In this document: positions 9,239-17,013 of the stretch, piece after piece
Position numbering within the stretch: the first letter of the stretch is position 1
How the letters are laid out: each line of letters begins with the position of its first letter
Source: Opitutia bacterium
GTDB lineage: Bacteria; Verrucomicrobiota; Verrucomicrobiia; Opitutales; Opitutaceae
DNA length: 64,000 nucleotides
Reading direction: 5' to 3'
Assembly: GCA_016187925.1 (NCBI GenBank)
Contig: JACPIS010000009.1
Span: 1-64,000 of the forward strand
Position numbers and translations under genes: made by a program
The notes under the pieces: generated by a model
The model's input: only the letters and a program-made list of their open reading frames with translations
The model's database searches: none
Told to the model about the DNA's origin: nothing

Positions 9239-10280
9239 GGGTATCGCTTTCGGTGATTTCGAGAAAACGGAGGCCGGAGCGGGAGCCCAGCGCGGTCCAA
9301 GGGCGAGGCGAAGCTCGCTGCGGATCGGCTGCTGCGGAATGAACCGGCGACTTAACGGGATCCGCCCCGAGATCGATGACTGCTTCGAGCCGGAATCCCC
9401 GGCTGCCCGACCGGGTGAGGACCGTCACCCGGACACAGTTCGCCTGGGCCCGAAGGCGGAGGGCGGCCGGACTACTGCCGAATACGGAACGGATATCATC
9501 CGCTGTCGTATAAATGGGCCGTGCATCGACCTTCCCCTGCGGCCCCTTGGGCTGCCCCTCGAACGCAGCGTCCGGCACGCTCAGGCCGAGCGAGCGAAAA
9601 ACCATTCCGGAGGCCGTGTTGGCGTTGATCCGGTCGAACTCATACAGGCTGGCCTCCGCGCAGAAGCGCCGCCCCAATTCGTTCCACCGCCCATCCTTGT
9701 CCAGAAGGCACCGACGGGCCGCCGGAAGACAGCGCAACTCATCGAATGTGCGCAGCGGGCGACCCGGCGGATGCGAATAGGCGTCGTCCAACTCGCGATA
9801 GAGCGAGGCATGATCCGCCCTCGTCCAAGTAAGCAAAGCATCGCTCAGCTCGTCGGCGTCCGTCGCCGCCAATCCAAGCACGCCTAAAAAAAGGCGCAAC
9901 GTGGCATCGTCCACCACCGCCAACGGCAGCTTGCCCGTCTCATCCGCCACGACCACATCGACCTTGATGCCCGGTGGGGCGGCATAATCGTAAATCTCAA
10001 GCGGCCGCCCCCACCCTTCTGCCGGAGAATGCAGCCCGGCGTGAAGAGCGGCTTGGTCGGCAAGCGCCGCCTGCGCCCACTCGAGCACAGCGTAGGCCTC
10101 CTCGCGCAGAAAAACACGCTGCGCCGCCTTGGTTTCCGCAGCCAATTCAACCCCAGAGCGCTCAATGAAAGCGGTCAGCAGAAGTGACGCGAGAAATACC
10201 ATCCCCAGCACGAACACGATGACGAAGCCCCGCTGGCTGCGGGGAAACGGTATGCAGCGGAATCGTAGGAAGACAGCCAT
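9228..10280 (-). CDS. gspK: Type II secretion minor pseudopilin GspK
   Basis: 350 residues, the size expected for GspK, the large minor pseudopilin that caps the pseudopilus tip. The leader ends in SQRG, followed by FVIVFVLGMVF; as in known GspK proteins Glu+5 is absent. The body contains the helical insert (DADELSDALLTW), YSHPPGRPLRTFDELRCLP and the DRINANTAS motif, all typical of the T2SSK family. The ATG at 10280 follows the gspJ stop by 2 nt; a TTG at 10286 is an alternative start. Confidence 0.9.
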   Translation of the reverse strand: MAVFLRFRCIPFPRSQRGFVIVFVLGMVFLASLLLTAFIERSGVELAAETKAAQRVFLREEAYAVLEWAQAALADQAALHAGLHSPAEGWGRPLEIYDYAAPPGIKVDVVVADETGKLPLAVVDDATLRLFLGVLGLAATDADELSDALLTWTRADHASLYRELDDAYSHPPGRPLRTFDELRCLPAARRCLLDKDGRWNELGRRFCAEASLYEFDRINANTASGMVFRSLGLSVPDAAFEGQPKGPQGKVDARPIYTTADDIRSVFGSSPAALRLRAQANCVRVTVLTRSGSRGFRLEAVIDLGADPVKSPVHSAAADPQRASPRPWTALGSRSGLRFLEITESDTHGS

Positions 10281-10282
10281 GT

Positions 10283-10936
10283 TCAAAAAGCGGCCCGCCC
10301 GTTCAGCACAAGGGGCAGGGTCACGATGCGCTCCGCCACCAGGTTTTTATGCCGAAACTGCAGGCGGATCTGCTCCGGAGTCTGCCAGACCCCTTGGCCG
10401 ACCCGAAGAGGCGTCCGCTCAAACCGCCAACGATCCGCCTTTTCGTCGAAATATCCAAATTCCAGCCGCGTGGCGAGCGGGCTGACTTCGACCGAATGCA
10501 TTTCGTCCTCCTCCGCCGCTTCCAACTCGGAACGCCAGAAGAGGCTTAAGCCAGCGGCGTCCTCGATCGCAAGGGCACAATGGATATCGGGCGCCGGCGG
10601 AACGCTGCCGGCCATCAACCGATCACGCTCCAGCAGCACAAATCCCAAGGCAGCAAATCGGCCGGCCCCCTTGCCGCGAACCTCGCAGATGAAGAAGGGT
10701 TCAGGCCGGACGACGCCCGCCTTGGGCAGCGAGGCCCGTCGCAAAAGCGACTCCAAGTGGCGCGTCACGGCATTCACATGCTGCACGAACAGCCGCTCCT
10801 CGCTGCCGCGCCCCCAAATTTCCCCCATCGAAAACATGAAGGTGAGAAGCGCGGTCAATAGCAGCCCCATCAGCGTGATCGCGAGCAGGACCTCCATGAG
10901 CGTAAAGCCATCGGTTGACTTGGTGCGGGATTTCAT
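10283..10936 (-). CDS. gspJ: Type II secretion minor pseudopilin GspJ
   Basis: 217 residues from the Met at 10936 (MKSRTKSTDG, cleavage before FTLMEVLLAITLMG with Glu at +5). Upstream Met codons would overlap gspI and add a non-pilin extension, so I prefer this start, 4 nt after the gspI stop. The rest is the beta-rich globular domain of minor pseudopilins. GspJ joins GspI and GspK in the tip complex that initiates pseudopilus assembly. Confidence 0.85.
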   Translation of the reverse strand: MKSRTKSTDGFTLMEVLLAITLMGLLLTALLTFMFSMGEIWGRGSEERLFVQHVNAVTRHLESLLRRASLPKAGVVRPEPFFICEVRGKGAGRFAALGFVLLERDRLMAGSVPPAPDIHCALAIEDAAGLSLFWRSELEAAEEDEMHSVEVSPLATRLEFGYFDEKADRWRFERTPLRVGQGVWQTPEQIRLQFRHKNLVAERIVTLPLVLNGRAAF

Positions 10937-10940
10937 CGCG

Positions 10941-11384
10941 TCAATGGGGCCTTTCCAAGCGCCGCCGGCTTTCATCGCGCAGGCGGTCCCGATCCGCCGG
11001 GTCGGACCATTCCGGCCGGAAGAGCATGAGGCGAATCTCCCAGATCGGCCTCGGAGCCTCGGAGCCTTCCACCCGCACGTGCACCTCATACAGATCCGCC
11101 AAGGCGGCAGGGGCGATGCGCGCCGTCCAGAGAAAGTACCGGTCGTTCGTCAACGCGAGACGCCCGCCCCCGGCAACCTCGGCACGGTCGCGCCGAGATT
11201 GGATCACCGCACGCACCAACTGGATCTCGCCCTCATCCTTCTGCCCGTCGGCCACGCGGTGGTAGTTACCAAGGACGTTTAGGTAAGCCGCGGAGAGAGC
11301 CACGGCGGCGATGGCAAAAACAGCGAGGCCTACCAGGACCTCGAGCAGCGTAAAGCCCACGCCCAATCTCATCCGGCACTTCAT
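10941..11384 (-). CDS. gspI: Type II secretion minor pseudopilin GspI
   Basis: 147 residues starting at MKCRMRLGVG, cleavage before FTLLEVLVGLAVFAI. The ATG at 11384 overlaps the stop of the gspH-like gene as ATGA. Small size, methylation leader and place between gspH and gspJ fit GspI of the tip complex. The C-terminal 25 residues are unusually rich in Arg and Asp. Confidence 0.85.
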   Translation of the reverse strand: MKCRMRLGVGFTLLEVLVGLAVFAIAAVALSAAYLNVLGNYHRVADGQKDEGEIQLVRAVIQSRRDRAEVAGGGRLALTNDRYFLWTARIAPAALADLYEVHVRVEGSEAPRPIWEIRLMLFRPEWSDPADRDRLRDESRRRLERPH

Positions 11385-11932
11385 GGGGAAGGTGCGTCGA
11401 ACACCGGAGCGCAGGTCCAAGGATCGATGCGCAGCAATGCCCGCGCACCGGTATCGGGCGACAACTGAATCTTGAATGCGTCACACGAACCGTCGGGATA
11501 AAATCGCACTGCCTCCAGCCGGCCGGTTTCCGCCAGCTCGCCGCCCAGCAGGATCTTCGCATTTGAGGTCACGGGGAGGAATTCAACGTCCGCGTCCGGC
11601 ACCGGGACCGCGCCCAGGGACCGCTCCGCATCCCCTAAGAACCACCGCAGCGAACGTTCCCGGGCCTCGAAGCGCAGCGAAACCTCGCTGTCCCGCTGCA
11701 AGGCGGCGGCGCGGGCGGAAGAAACTGCCGCCCAGACGCTATCCTCCGGCGCCTTCGCCCGACGTTGGAACATCCCGCCGGCGCCATCGACGAAAAGGAC
11801 CCCGACCAGGGCCATTAACGCGAGCGCGAGCACCAGTTCAAAAAGGGTGAAAGCGGACTCGCGCCGCACTGCCGCACTGCCGCAGGGACGCCGGATTGCC
11901 GAAGCAGGATCGCTGGAGACACGCCGGTCCAT
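11381..11932 (-). CDS. gspH: GspH-like minor pseudopilin
   Basis: 183 residues from MDRRVSS, 2 nt after the stop of the preceding gene. A long basic leader of about 27 residues ends in RESA, followed by FTLFELVLALALMALVG with Glu at +5. The middle contains AAVSSARAAALQRDSEVSLRF, which resembles the GspH/FimT helix-plus-strand element. GspH links the minor tip complex to the GspG body. Family assignment rests on the N-terminal motif and operon position. Confidence 0.8.
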   Translation of the reverse strand: MDRRVSSDPASAIRRPCGSAAVRRESAFTLFELVLALALMALVGVLFVDGAGGMFQRRAKAPEDSVWAAVSSARAAALQRDSEVSLRFEARERSLRWFLGDAERSLGAVPVPDADVEFLPVTSNAKILLGGELAETGRLEAVRFYPDGSCDAFKIQLSPDTGARALLRIDPWTCAPVFDAPSP

Positions 11933-11934
11933 AA

Positions 11935-12504
11935 CTAGGGCTGGCCGGCGGGCGCCTTGGGAGAGGGCTGCACCGCACGCCGCCGATGAAGCGTTTCGAC
12001 CGCCGCTTGCTGCAACTGCCGGGCAGCTTCCACCTGTTGCACAGCGCCATCGCCGACCGCCGTCACGGGACCCACGGCTTCCGGCCGGACCTGCTGGGAC
12101 GGAAGCGTGGAGGCCGCAGTCAACACAGCGCGACTCACCGGTGCCGATCGCAGAGGCAGTGCAAGCTTTTGGCCGCGATATTCGACCAGCAGTTCGCGAC
12201 GGTCTACATCGTAGCCAAGAACGAAAATGCCCTGTCCGGTCTCCTCCTGCAGCCCGATCCAATACGAACGGCCCGAGGCTGACTCGAACAGACTGAAGAT
12301 GCTTTTATCGCCTTCAGACAGCATGCCGCGGAACTGCAACGGCCCGTGAGCGACGCCCGCATCGGGTTGATCGGATTTCCTGACTGGTCCGAAAGGCGAC
12401 CGGTTCACCAAAGAGGAGAGCGACGGCAACGATGCGCCCTCGGCCGGGATGAGAAGGCCGAACAACCCGCATAGAAGCACGACTGCCAGCAAGACTCGCA
12501 TCAT
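11935..12504 (-). CDS. Exported GspC/PilP-like protein of the T2SS operon
   Basis: 189 residues starting at MMRVLLAVVLLCGLFGLL, a signal peptide or membrane anchor; the ATG overlaps the upstream stop as ATGA. Residues about 45-120 contain SPFGPV and LQFRGMLSEGDKSIFSL, followed by a short beta-rich stretch, reminiscent of the HR domain of GspC, which contacts the secretin N0 domain; the C-terminal 60 residues are Ala/Gln-rich and probably helical. Since the operon has no other GspC, this is the best candidate for the inner-membrane to secretin connector, but the similarity is weak. Confidence 0.55.
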   Translation of the reverse strand: MMRVLLAVVLLCGLFGLLIPAEGASLPSLSSLVNRSPFGPVRKSDQPDAGVAHGPLQFRGMLSEGDKSIFSLFESASGRSYWIGLQEETGQGIFVLGYDVDRRELLVEYRGQKLALPLRSAPVSRAVLTAASTLPSQQVRPEAVGPVTAVGDGAVQQVEAARQLQQAAVETLHRRRAVQPSPKAPAGQP

Positions 12505-13118
12505 CCCGCAAGCCTCCTGCAGACGACATTCCGCTCTTCGTCGACCACATCGCTCGCCGGCCGAAGGTGCCATTGGTATTGCAAAACCAAGCCGTTGCCG
12601 AGCGGCCGTCCGCAACCGACCGCCGAGCGCTCATTCAGCCACCGATACTCCAGATCGTCAGAGGTGAATCTCAGCTCGCTCCAAAGGTCGAGATCACTCG
12701 GAATGATACCGGCCATGCATTGCCTTGCCTGAGCCTGGCTCACGATCATCGCTCCGCGGCAGACCACATGGATGAGGGCACAATCATCAGTCACGATGCA
12801 CCAGTGCGCCTCGGCACCGGCATCAAAATACATCCTGACGGCATCCAAATCGGCTCCTTCGTCATGGATGACCCCGGTGAGCTTCGGACCGTGGATGAAA
12901 CCCAATCCCGCCAACGGAAACACCAGTCTCGAATTCAGAGCGAACGAATTTTCGACCACAGGGCGCCCAACGTGATACAAAACCTCACCGAGGTAGGATG
13001 CTCCATCCTGATCGCACAAGCGCCTACGTTCCTCCGCCGACGCCACCGCATTTGCTGCTGGCGCTTCGTTCAAAGCGGGGATCGGGAAGGCATCTTGCAC
13101 GGAATTAATGGGCGGCAT
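12501..13118 (-). CDS. DUF3237-family protein, first gene of the T2SS operon
   Basis: 205 residues with no signal peptide visible. Residues about 55-200 match the pattern of DUF3237 proteins: PLAGLGFIHGPKLTGVIHDE, then a TDDCALIHV-type strand (normally tDDGalI) and a late FTSDDLEYRWLNE segment followed by VGCGRP. DUF3237 members are small beta-barrels of unknown biochemical role. The gene overlaps the next by 4 nt, and a palindromic site lies 65 nt upstream of its start, so it heads the secretion operon. The link between DUF3237 and type II secretion is unusual; no function can be assigned. Confidence 0.75.
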   Translation of the reverse strand: MPPINSVQDAFPIPALNEAPAANAVASAEERRRLCDQDGASYLGEVLYHVGRPVVENSFALNSRLVFPLAGLGFIHGPKLTGVIHDEGADLDAVRMYFDAGAEAHWCIVTDDCALIHVVCRGAMIVSQAQARQCMAGIIPSDLDLWSELRFTSDDLEYRWLNERSAVGCGRPLGNGLVLQYQWHLRPASDVVDEERNVVCRRLAG

Positions 13119-13183
13119 CGCGCCCGCATGGGCACGACTACATCAGAAAAAATCATGGTATCGTTCCTCCCCCCCGGTATCCA

Positions 13184-13199
13184 TGCTTCCTAGGGAGTA
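13184..13199. promoter_or_regulatory. Palindromic regulatory site 2 (upstream of T2SS operon)
   Basis: TGCTTCCTAGGGAGTA, 14 of 16 matches to TACTCCCTAGGGAGTA, ends 65 nt upstream of the DUF3237 start and thus of the whole T2SS operon. Confidence 0.7.
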
Positions 13200-13355
13200 G
13201 TCGCGCCCGGGTCCCCCACCGGCGCCAGCCCGCCTGCCGTGGCAAAGATGGCATCTCCTGCGCGTATACGGCAGTCCGGCTATGGTGAAAGCGAGATACC
13301 GAACCCGGTAGGCCCGGCAACACGCCCATGCATTATTGATGAGGGGAGCCGCATG

Positions 13356-13371
13356 TTATCACAACGGAGTA
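13356..13371. promoter_or_regulatory. Degenerate palindromic site 3 (upstream of receiver gene)
   Basis: TTATCACAACGGAGTA matches 11 of 16 positions; only the right half-site is well kept. It lies 63 nt upstream of the receiver-protein start, a spacing similar to the better sites. Confidence 0.4.
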
Positions 13372-13434
13372 TACGCAGTCAGTCGCACGTATGGCATGTT
13401 GGGCGCGCCCCCCAGGGCTCACTCAACCACGCGC

Positions 13435-13971
13435 ATGAATCCTCCCTTCAATTCCAACCTTCCTTCCCTGCCGGCGCGAAAAAGCGGCGCCGTGTTGGTT
13501 GCGGACGACAGTGAAGTCGTCCGCCGTCTCGCCGGCCACATGTTGAACCGACTCGGCTACCTAGCCGTCCTCGCTTGCGATGGTGATGAGGCGTGGGATT
13601 ACTTCCAAAAGAAGCGCTTCAGCGCCGTGCTAAGCGACTGGCATATGCCAAACTGTGACGGCCTTGAGCTGTGTCGTCGGGTCCGAGCCAGCGAAGGATC
13701 CCGCCTGCCCTTTTTGCTCATGAGCAGCGACCCCGTGGGAGCCAGCACCGAGGCGCGTCGCCGCGGAATCGAAATCGACGCTTCCATGGGCAAACCCTTC
13801 GAGTATTCGCTGCTCAAGGTATATTTGCGTCCCGACTCCATTGAATCCCGCAAACGCGACTGCACGCAAGATTCGGCCCCGGTGCAAATCCAGCCTGCGC
13901 CTCCCGAAGATACATTCGAGGTCCATTCGTTCTGGAAAAGGATGGACGAAACAGTTCTGCGCCAACGGTGA
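13435..13971 (+). CDS. Single-domain response regulator (CheY-like)
   Basis: 178 residues from MNPPFNSN; an earlier in-frame Met would add a long non-conserved leader, so I chose 13435. The receiver domain spans about 17-140: acidic pair in VADDSEVV, phosphoacceptor Asp68 in AVLSDWHMPNCDG and Lys in MGKPF. No output domain follows, only a short Pro-rich tail, so it probably acts by protein-protein contact or as a phosphate sink. It may be a partner of the hybrid kinase at 19186. Transcribed away from the T2SS operon under its own degenerate palindromic site. Confidence 0.88.
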   Translation: MNPPFNSNLPSLPARKSGAVLVADDSEVVRRLAGHMLNRLGYLAVLACDGDEAWDYFQKKRFSAVLSDWHMPNCDGLELCRRVRASEGSRLPFLLMSSDPVGASTEARRRGIEIDASMGKPFEYSLLKVYLRPDSIESRKRDCTQDSAPVQIQPAPPEDTFEVHSFWKRMDETVLRQR

Positions 13972-14011
13972 CCGTATCGTCCGAGATCGACGCAAAATAA
14001 TCCCCCAGTTT

Positions 14012-14671
14012 ATGCCAATGTACAAAAACACATCTGTCCAATCTCTGCTGATTCTGAGCCTGGCGCTCTTTTCCGGTGCTTGCGCCACCCGCGCCCAGAC
14101 GGTGATAGCAACCGAACCGGCCAGCACCAAGCCGGCGGCGCGCCTGATCGGAGCATCCCGCGTGGGGCTGTCATACAACTACACAAAAATGTACGAGGCC
14201 CCCTTGTATCGCGCCAGCGGCTATTCGCTGGAGCTCAATCAACTCATCCGCCCCGGTTTGGACGGCAAAATCGACTACGAGTACACGCAAGCCTCCCTCG
14301 GCAAAGATACAGGGCGACAGTCACTGGCGCGGGGGGCGTTGGTACTGTTCCGCTCGTATCCCTGGGGGCGACCGTACATCGAGGCAGGCGTGGGAAAAAT
14401 CTGGGCGAACTCGAAACGTGTTTCGGACAGCTCGTTCAACTACTTCGCCGGCGCAGGGGTGGAGATCCCGATCTCCCGGGCCGTGTCCGCCGCCATCGGA
14501 GTGAGCTTTTCGAGGTACACTGGATACAAAAGCACAGAATACGAGCCGAACCTGCGGGGAATGTGGCGCCTGAACGAAGGTTGGTCGGCCACAGTCGGAA
14601 TTCGCCACACTGTCATCCGCCACACCAAGGGAGCCACGCTCTTTTCATTCGGCCTGGCTGCCCACTACTGA
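14012..14671 (+). CDS. Outer-membrane beta-barrel protein
   Basis: 219 residues from MPMYKNTS. A signal peptide (hydrophobic LLILSLALFSGACA, then TRAQ) is followed by alternating amphipathic strands rich in Tyr, Gly and Ser (VGLSYNYTKMY, GKIDYEYTQA, YIEAGVGKIWA), ending in an aromatic residue (FGLAAHY), the usual signature of outer-membrane porin-like barrels of the OmpA/OmpW size class. It follows the receiver gene by about 40 nt and may be co-transcribed. No specific substrate can be inferred. Confidence 0.75.
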   Translation: MPMYKNTSVQSLLILSLALFSGACATRAQTVIATEPASTKPAARLIGASRVGLSYNYTKMYEAPLYRASGYSLELNQLIRPGLDGKIDYEYTQASLGKDTGRQSLARGALVLFRSYPWGRPYIEAGVGKIWANSKRVSDSSFNYFAGAGVEIPISRAVSAAIGVSFSRYTGYKSTEYEPNLRGMWRLNEGWSATVGIRHTVIRHTKGATLFSFGLAAHY

Positions 14672-14820
14672 TCGGAGAGCCAACCGCTTCATCGGCTGCG
14701 ATAGCTTCCCTCTTCTCCTGATCACGGGGTGAGCATACGCCCTCGCAGTGGATACTACAGGCACCCCTGAACGCGCATATCGCCACGCCCCTGTGGCTTC
14801 TCTCCAAGGAGTCTTCTTCC

Positions 14821-15039
14821 ATGTCGAGCAGGTGGAAACACCTAGAGTCAGTGAACGCGGAAAACGAAATCGAGCACAGCTTGAATCTGCTGGAGGAGCT
14901 CGAGCTGCGGCTAGGCACCCACCTCGAGAAGCCTGGCGATCTTGATCGATGCCGCGACCTAGCCCACCGGATCAGGGAATTAAAATGCATACTCTATCTC
15001 CGGAGCGAACTGCGCAACATCAACCCCTCGCCCGGCTAA
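14821..15039 (+). CDS. Small helical hypothetical protein
   Basis: 72 residues, highly charged and Leu-rich (SLNLLEELELRL, ARDLAHRIRELKCILYL-like), predicted all-helical and cytoplasmic. It ends 9 nt before the signal-peptidase-like gene, so the two are probably one transcription unit. A very weak resemblance to the palindromic site occurs about 85 nt upstream. Not recognised as a known family. Confidence 0.5.
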   Translation: MSSRWKHLESVNAENEIEHSLNLLEELELRLGTHLEKPGDLDRCRDLAHRIRELKCILYLRSELRNINPSPG

Positions 15040-15048
15040 GCCATCGAT

Positions 15049-15594
15049 ATGCCGCGCATGTCGACCGTCAAACGAGTGGAGCGGATGGTGATTGGTACGT
15101 TGTCCGAAGGGCTTCCCCTTTTGCTCGTCGCCCTGCTTGCGACGATCGATTCTCGCGCCGCGGAAATCAATCTGAGTAACCGGCGCCTGCTTGGCAAAAT
15201 CGCCTGCTTCAATCCTGAACCAGCGATCGTGCCGGACGGTCAGCAAATGGCTGCAGCGGAGAAACTGGCGCGCCAGATCGGCGGCCTTGCCTTCTTCGGT
15301 CTCGGAGGATCGATGAGTCCACTTTACGGGGACAAGACAGCCTTGGTGGTCCGGAGTTGCTCCTACGGGCAAATCCGCCGGGGAATGACCGTGGTCTACC
15401 TGAAACAGAACGGTTTCAGGGTTGCCCATCTGGTAATCGACGAAGATGCGAACGGTTATGTTGTCCAGGGACTGGCGAGCCCCGAGCCAGATCCCGTGTC
15501 GGTCAACGAGGACAATCTCATCGGCTATGTGGTGGCGGCATTCAGTTCCACCCCTCGCCCCCCATCATGGCAAAGTAGGGTTCAGTCGAAGTAA
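15049..15594 (+). CDS. Signal-peptidase-like (S26/S24 fold) protein with intact Ser-His pair
   Basis: 181 residues. An N-terminal hydrophobic segment (about 20-32, LPLLLVALLA) is followed by a domain resembling SipW/ER-type signal peptidases: GGSMSPLYGDK with candidate nucleophile Ser88, a strand ending RRGMTVVYL, and FRVAHLVIDEDANGYVVQG with candidate His127, followed by the usual NLIGYVVA strand. In this subclass Ser and His form the catalytic pair. A paralogue at 17014 lacks both residues. Function in processing exported or surface proteins is inferred from neighbours; a LexA/UmuD-like role is the alternative, though the N-terminal membrane segment argues against it. Confidence 0.65.
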   Translation: MPRMSTVKRVERMVIGTLSEGLPLLLVALLATIDSRAAEINLSNRRLLGKIACFNPEPAIVPDGQQMAAAEKLARQIGGLAFFGLGGSMSPLYGDKTALVVRSCSYGQIRRGMTVVYLKQNGFRVAHLVIDEDANGYVVQGLASPEPDPVSVNEDNLIGYVVAAFSSTPRPPSWQSRVQSK

Positions 15595-15693
15595 CCCGAC
15601 CGTCGCGGGCCCAGCTTCACACGAGCGGAATAACGCCGGACACAAAAAGACTCTCGGGCGTCGGTGATACCCGCGAACAAAAGCGCCTGTCTG

Positions 15694-16716
15694 CTACGAA
15701 GCGCGGTCAGTAACCGAAGGAGCGAACTGCGGCCGCATGGTTGCTGCGCCGCCTTCTCCTTCGGTTTCTCCAGCCTTTCTCAAGCTCAGCAGCTCTTTGG
15801 CATAAAGCGCCGCTGCCAAGCGGGACTCGACGTTCAGTTTTGGGAGTATGTGCTGGACGTGTTTTTTCACGGTGTGGGGAGAAACCTGCAAGATAATACC
15901 GATCTCCTGGCTGGTTTTCCCTTGGGCGATCCAATACAGGATTTCGGCTTCCCGCGTGGTCAGGCCAAGCACCTCCAAGCTTTCCGGTGACGCTTCCTGT
16001 TCCACCACAGCGAGCGTGATGAGCATACTACCCGCCTGATTGGGTGCGTTGCGACGTTCGATCACCAAGCTGCCGGCACGCGAATGAGTGAAAAGAGCCG
16101 ACGGTAAATGAGGCGGGGCGTAGTCCGGAAAGGTTCCCCGGAGCAGTTCATCCGCCTTGCGACTGCAAAATAGCAGTTCCTTTTTCGGGGAAACAATCAC
16201 GACGGCCTGATCGAGGGTCTGCTGAAGCGTGACTTCCGCTTGGGCGCGTCGCTGTTCTCGTTGATACAATTGACGGTTAGCGCGCAAGAGATCCGTCTGC
16301 TCGTCCACCGTTTGCAGACGAATCTGAATGCGCGCGAGCACCTCGGCGGGCATGAGCGGCTTGCTCATGAAATCAATCGCTCCGACACGAAACCCACACA
16401 CCTTGTCCACCTCGCTTAAACGCGTGCCGGTGATGAAGATTACGGGGATGTCGCGTGAATCCGCCTGAGCCTTGAGCCGCCGACAAGCCTCGAACCCATC
16501 AACCCAAGGCATCATCACATCAAGCAAGATGATGTCCGGTCGGCGAAGTAGCTCGTTTTGTACCCCCACCCAGTCTTGAACGCACGCGACTTCCAAACCG
16601 TGATCCCGAAGATAGTGGGCGAGAAACGTCAACGAGTCTGGGTTGTCATCCACTATCAAGACGCGCCTGCCCGACATCTCGATAAGTTTTTCGCTATAAG
16701 TTGGTTCCGTTTTCAT
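15694..16716 (-). CDS. Response regulator: receiver + middle domain + LuxR-type HTH
   Basis: 340 residues from MKTEPTYSEK at 16716; the frame is open to 16890, but the extra 58 residues look non-coding. Receiver domain about 16-130 with DD in LIVDDNPDS, phosphoacceptor Asp66 in IILLDVMMPWVDG and Lys in DFMSKP. A coiled linker and a PAS-like middle region follow. The C-terminus (about 270-330) is a NarL/FixJ-type LuxR helix-turn-helix (LTTREAEIL, GKTSQEIG, VSPHTVKKHVQHIL). LuxR HTH dimers bind palindromes; a 14/16 copy of the local palindrome lies upstream of this gene, which suggests autoregulation. Best candidate for the regulator of the palindrome regulon. Confidence 0.9.
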   Translation of the reverse strand: MKTEPTYSEKLIEMSGRRVLIVDDNPDSLTFLAHYLRDHGLEVACVQDWVGVQNELLRRPDIILLDVMMPWVDGFEACRRLKAQADSRDIPVIFITGTRLSEVDKVCGFRVGAIDFMSKPLMPAEVLARIQIRLQTVDEQTDLLRANRQLYQREQRRAQAEVTLQQTLDQAVVIVSPKKELLFCSRKADELLRGTFPDYAPPHLPSALFTHSRAGSLVIERRNAPNQAGSMLITLAVVEQEASPESLEVLGLTTREAEILYWIAQGKTSQEIGIILQVSPHTVKKHVQHILPKLNVESRLAAALYAKELLSLRKAGETEGEGGAATMRPQFAPSVTDRAS

Positions 16717-16939
16717 TGATTTAAGCGAAGGAGCGTTGACCCAATTGAAGAACCAGCGAGGTGGTGAAATGAATACTTTCCACCGCAAGGGAACCGAGTC
16801 TCCTGCAAGTCCGGCATACACTGTAAAATCGACGCCATTTGACTGAGAAATCCCGACGAACCCGTCCCGACCCCCTATTTCTTTTAACAAGGCCGTATTA
16901 ATTCGACGTCATTGAAGACGAAAGAAGAATAATGTTACA

Positions 16940-16955
16940 TTCTCCCAAGGGAGTA
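16940..16955. promoter_or_regulatory. Palindromic regulatory site 4 (upstream of LuxR regulator)
   Basis: TTCTCCCAAGGGAGTA, 14 of 16 matches. It lies in the 123-nt gap between the signal-peptidase-like gene and the LuxR gene, 49 nt before the first possible Met of the regulator frame and 223 nt before the preferred start. Confidence 0.7.
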
Positions 16956-17013
16956 GTGGGGGCTTTATCCTAGCTATTTGGTTGTGCCCGCTCCCCACGA
17001 GCCTCCTCATTCC

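Larger units (their letters stand above)
13119..13434. other. Divergent control region between T2SS operon and receiver gene
   Basis: 316 nt without a convincing gene, separating the leftward T2SS operon from the rightward receiver gene. It contains two copies of the palindromic site (13184-13199 and 13356-13371), one close to each flanking gene. No other strong structure was seen. Confidence 0.6.

Noticed and set aside
14721-14736. A possible eleventh palindromic site upstream of the gene at 14821
   Set aside because: Only 7 of 16 matches; no recognisable left half-site.
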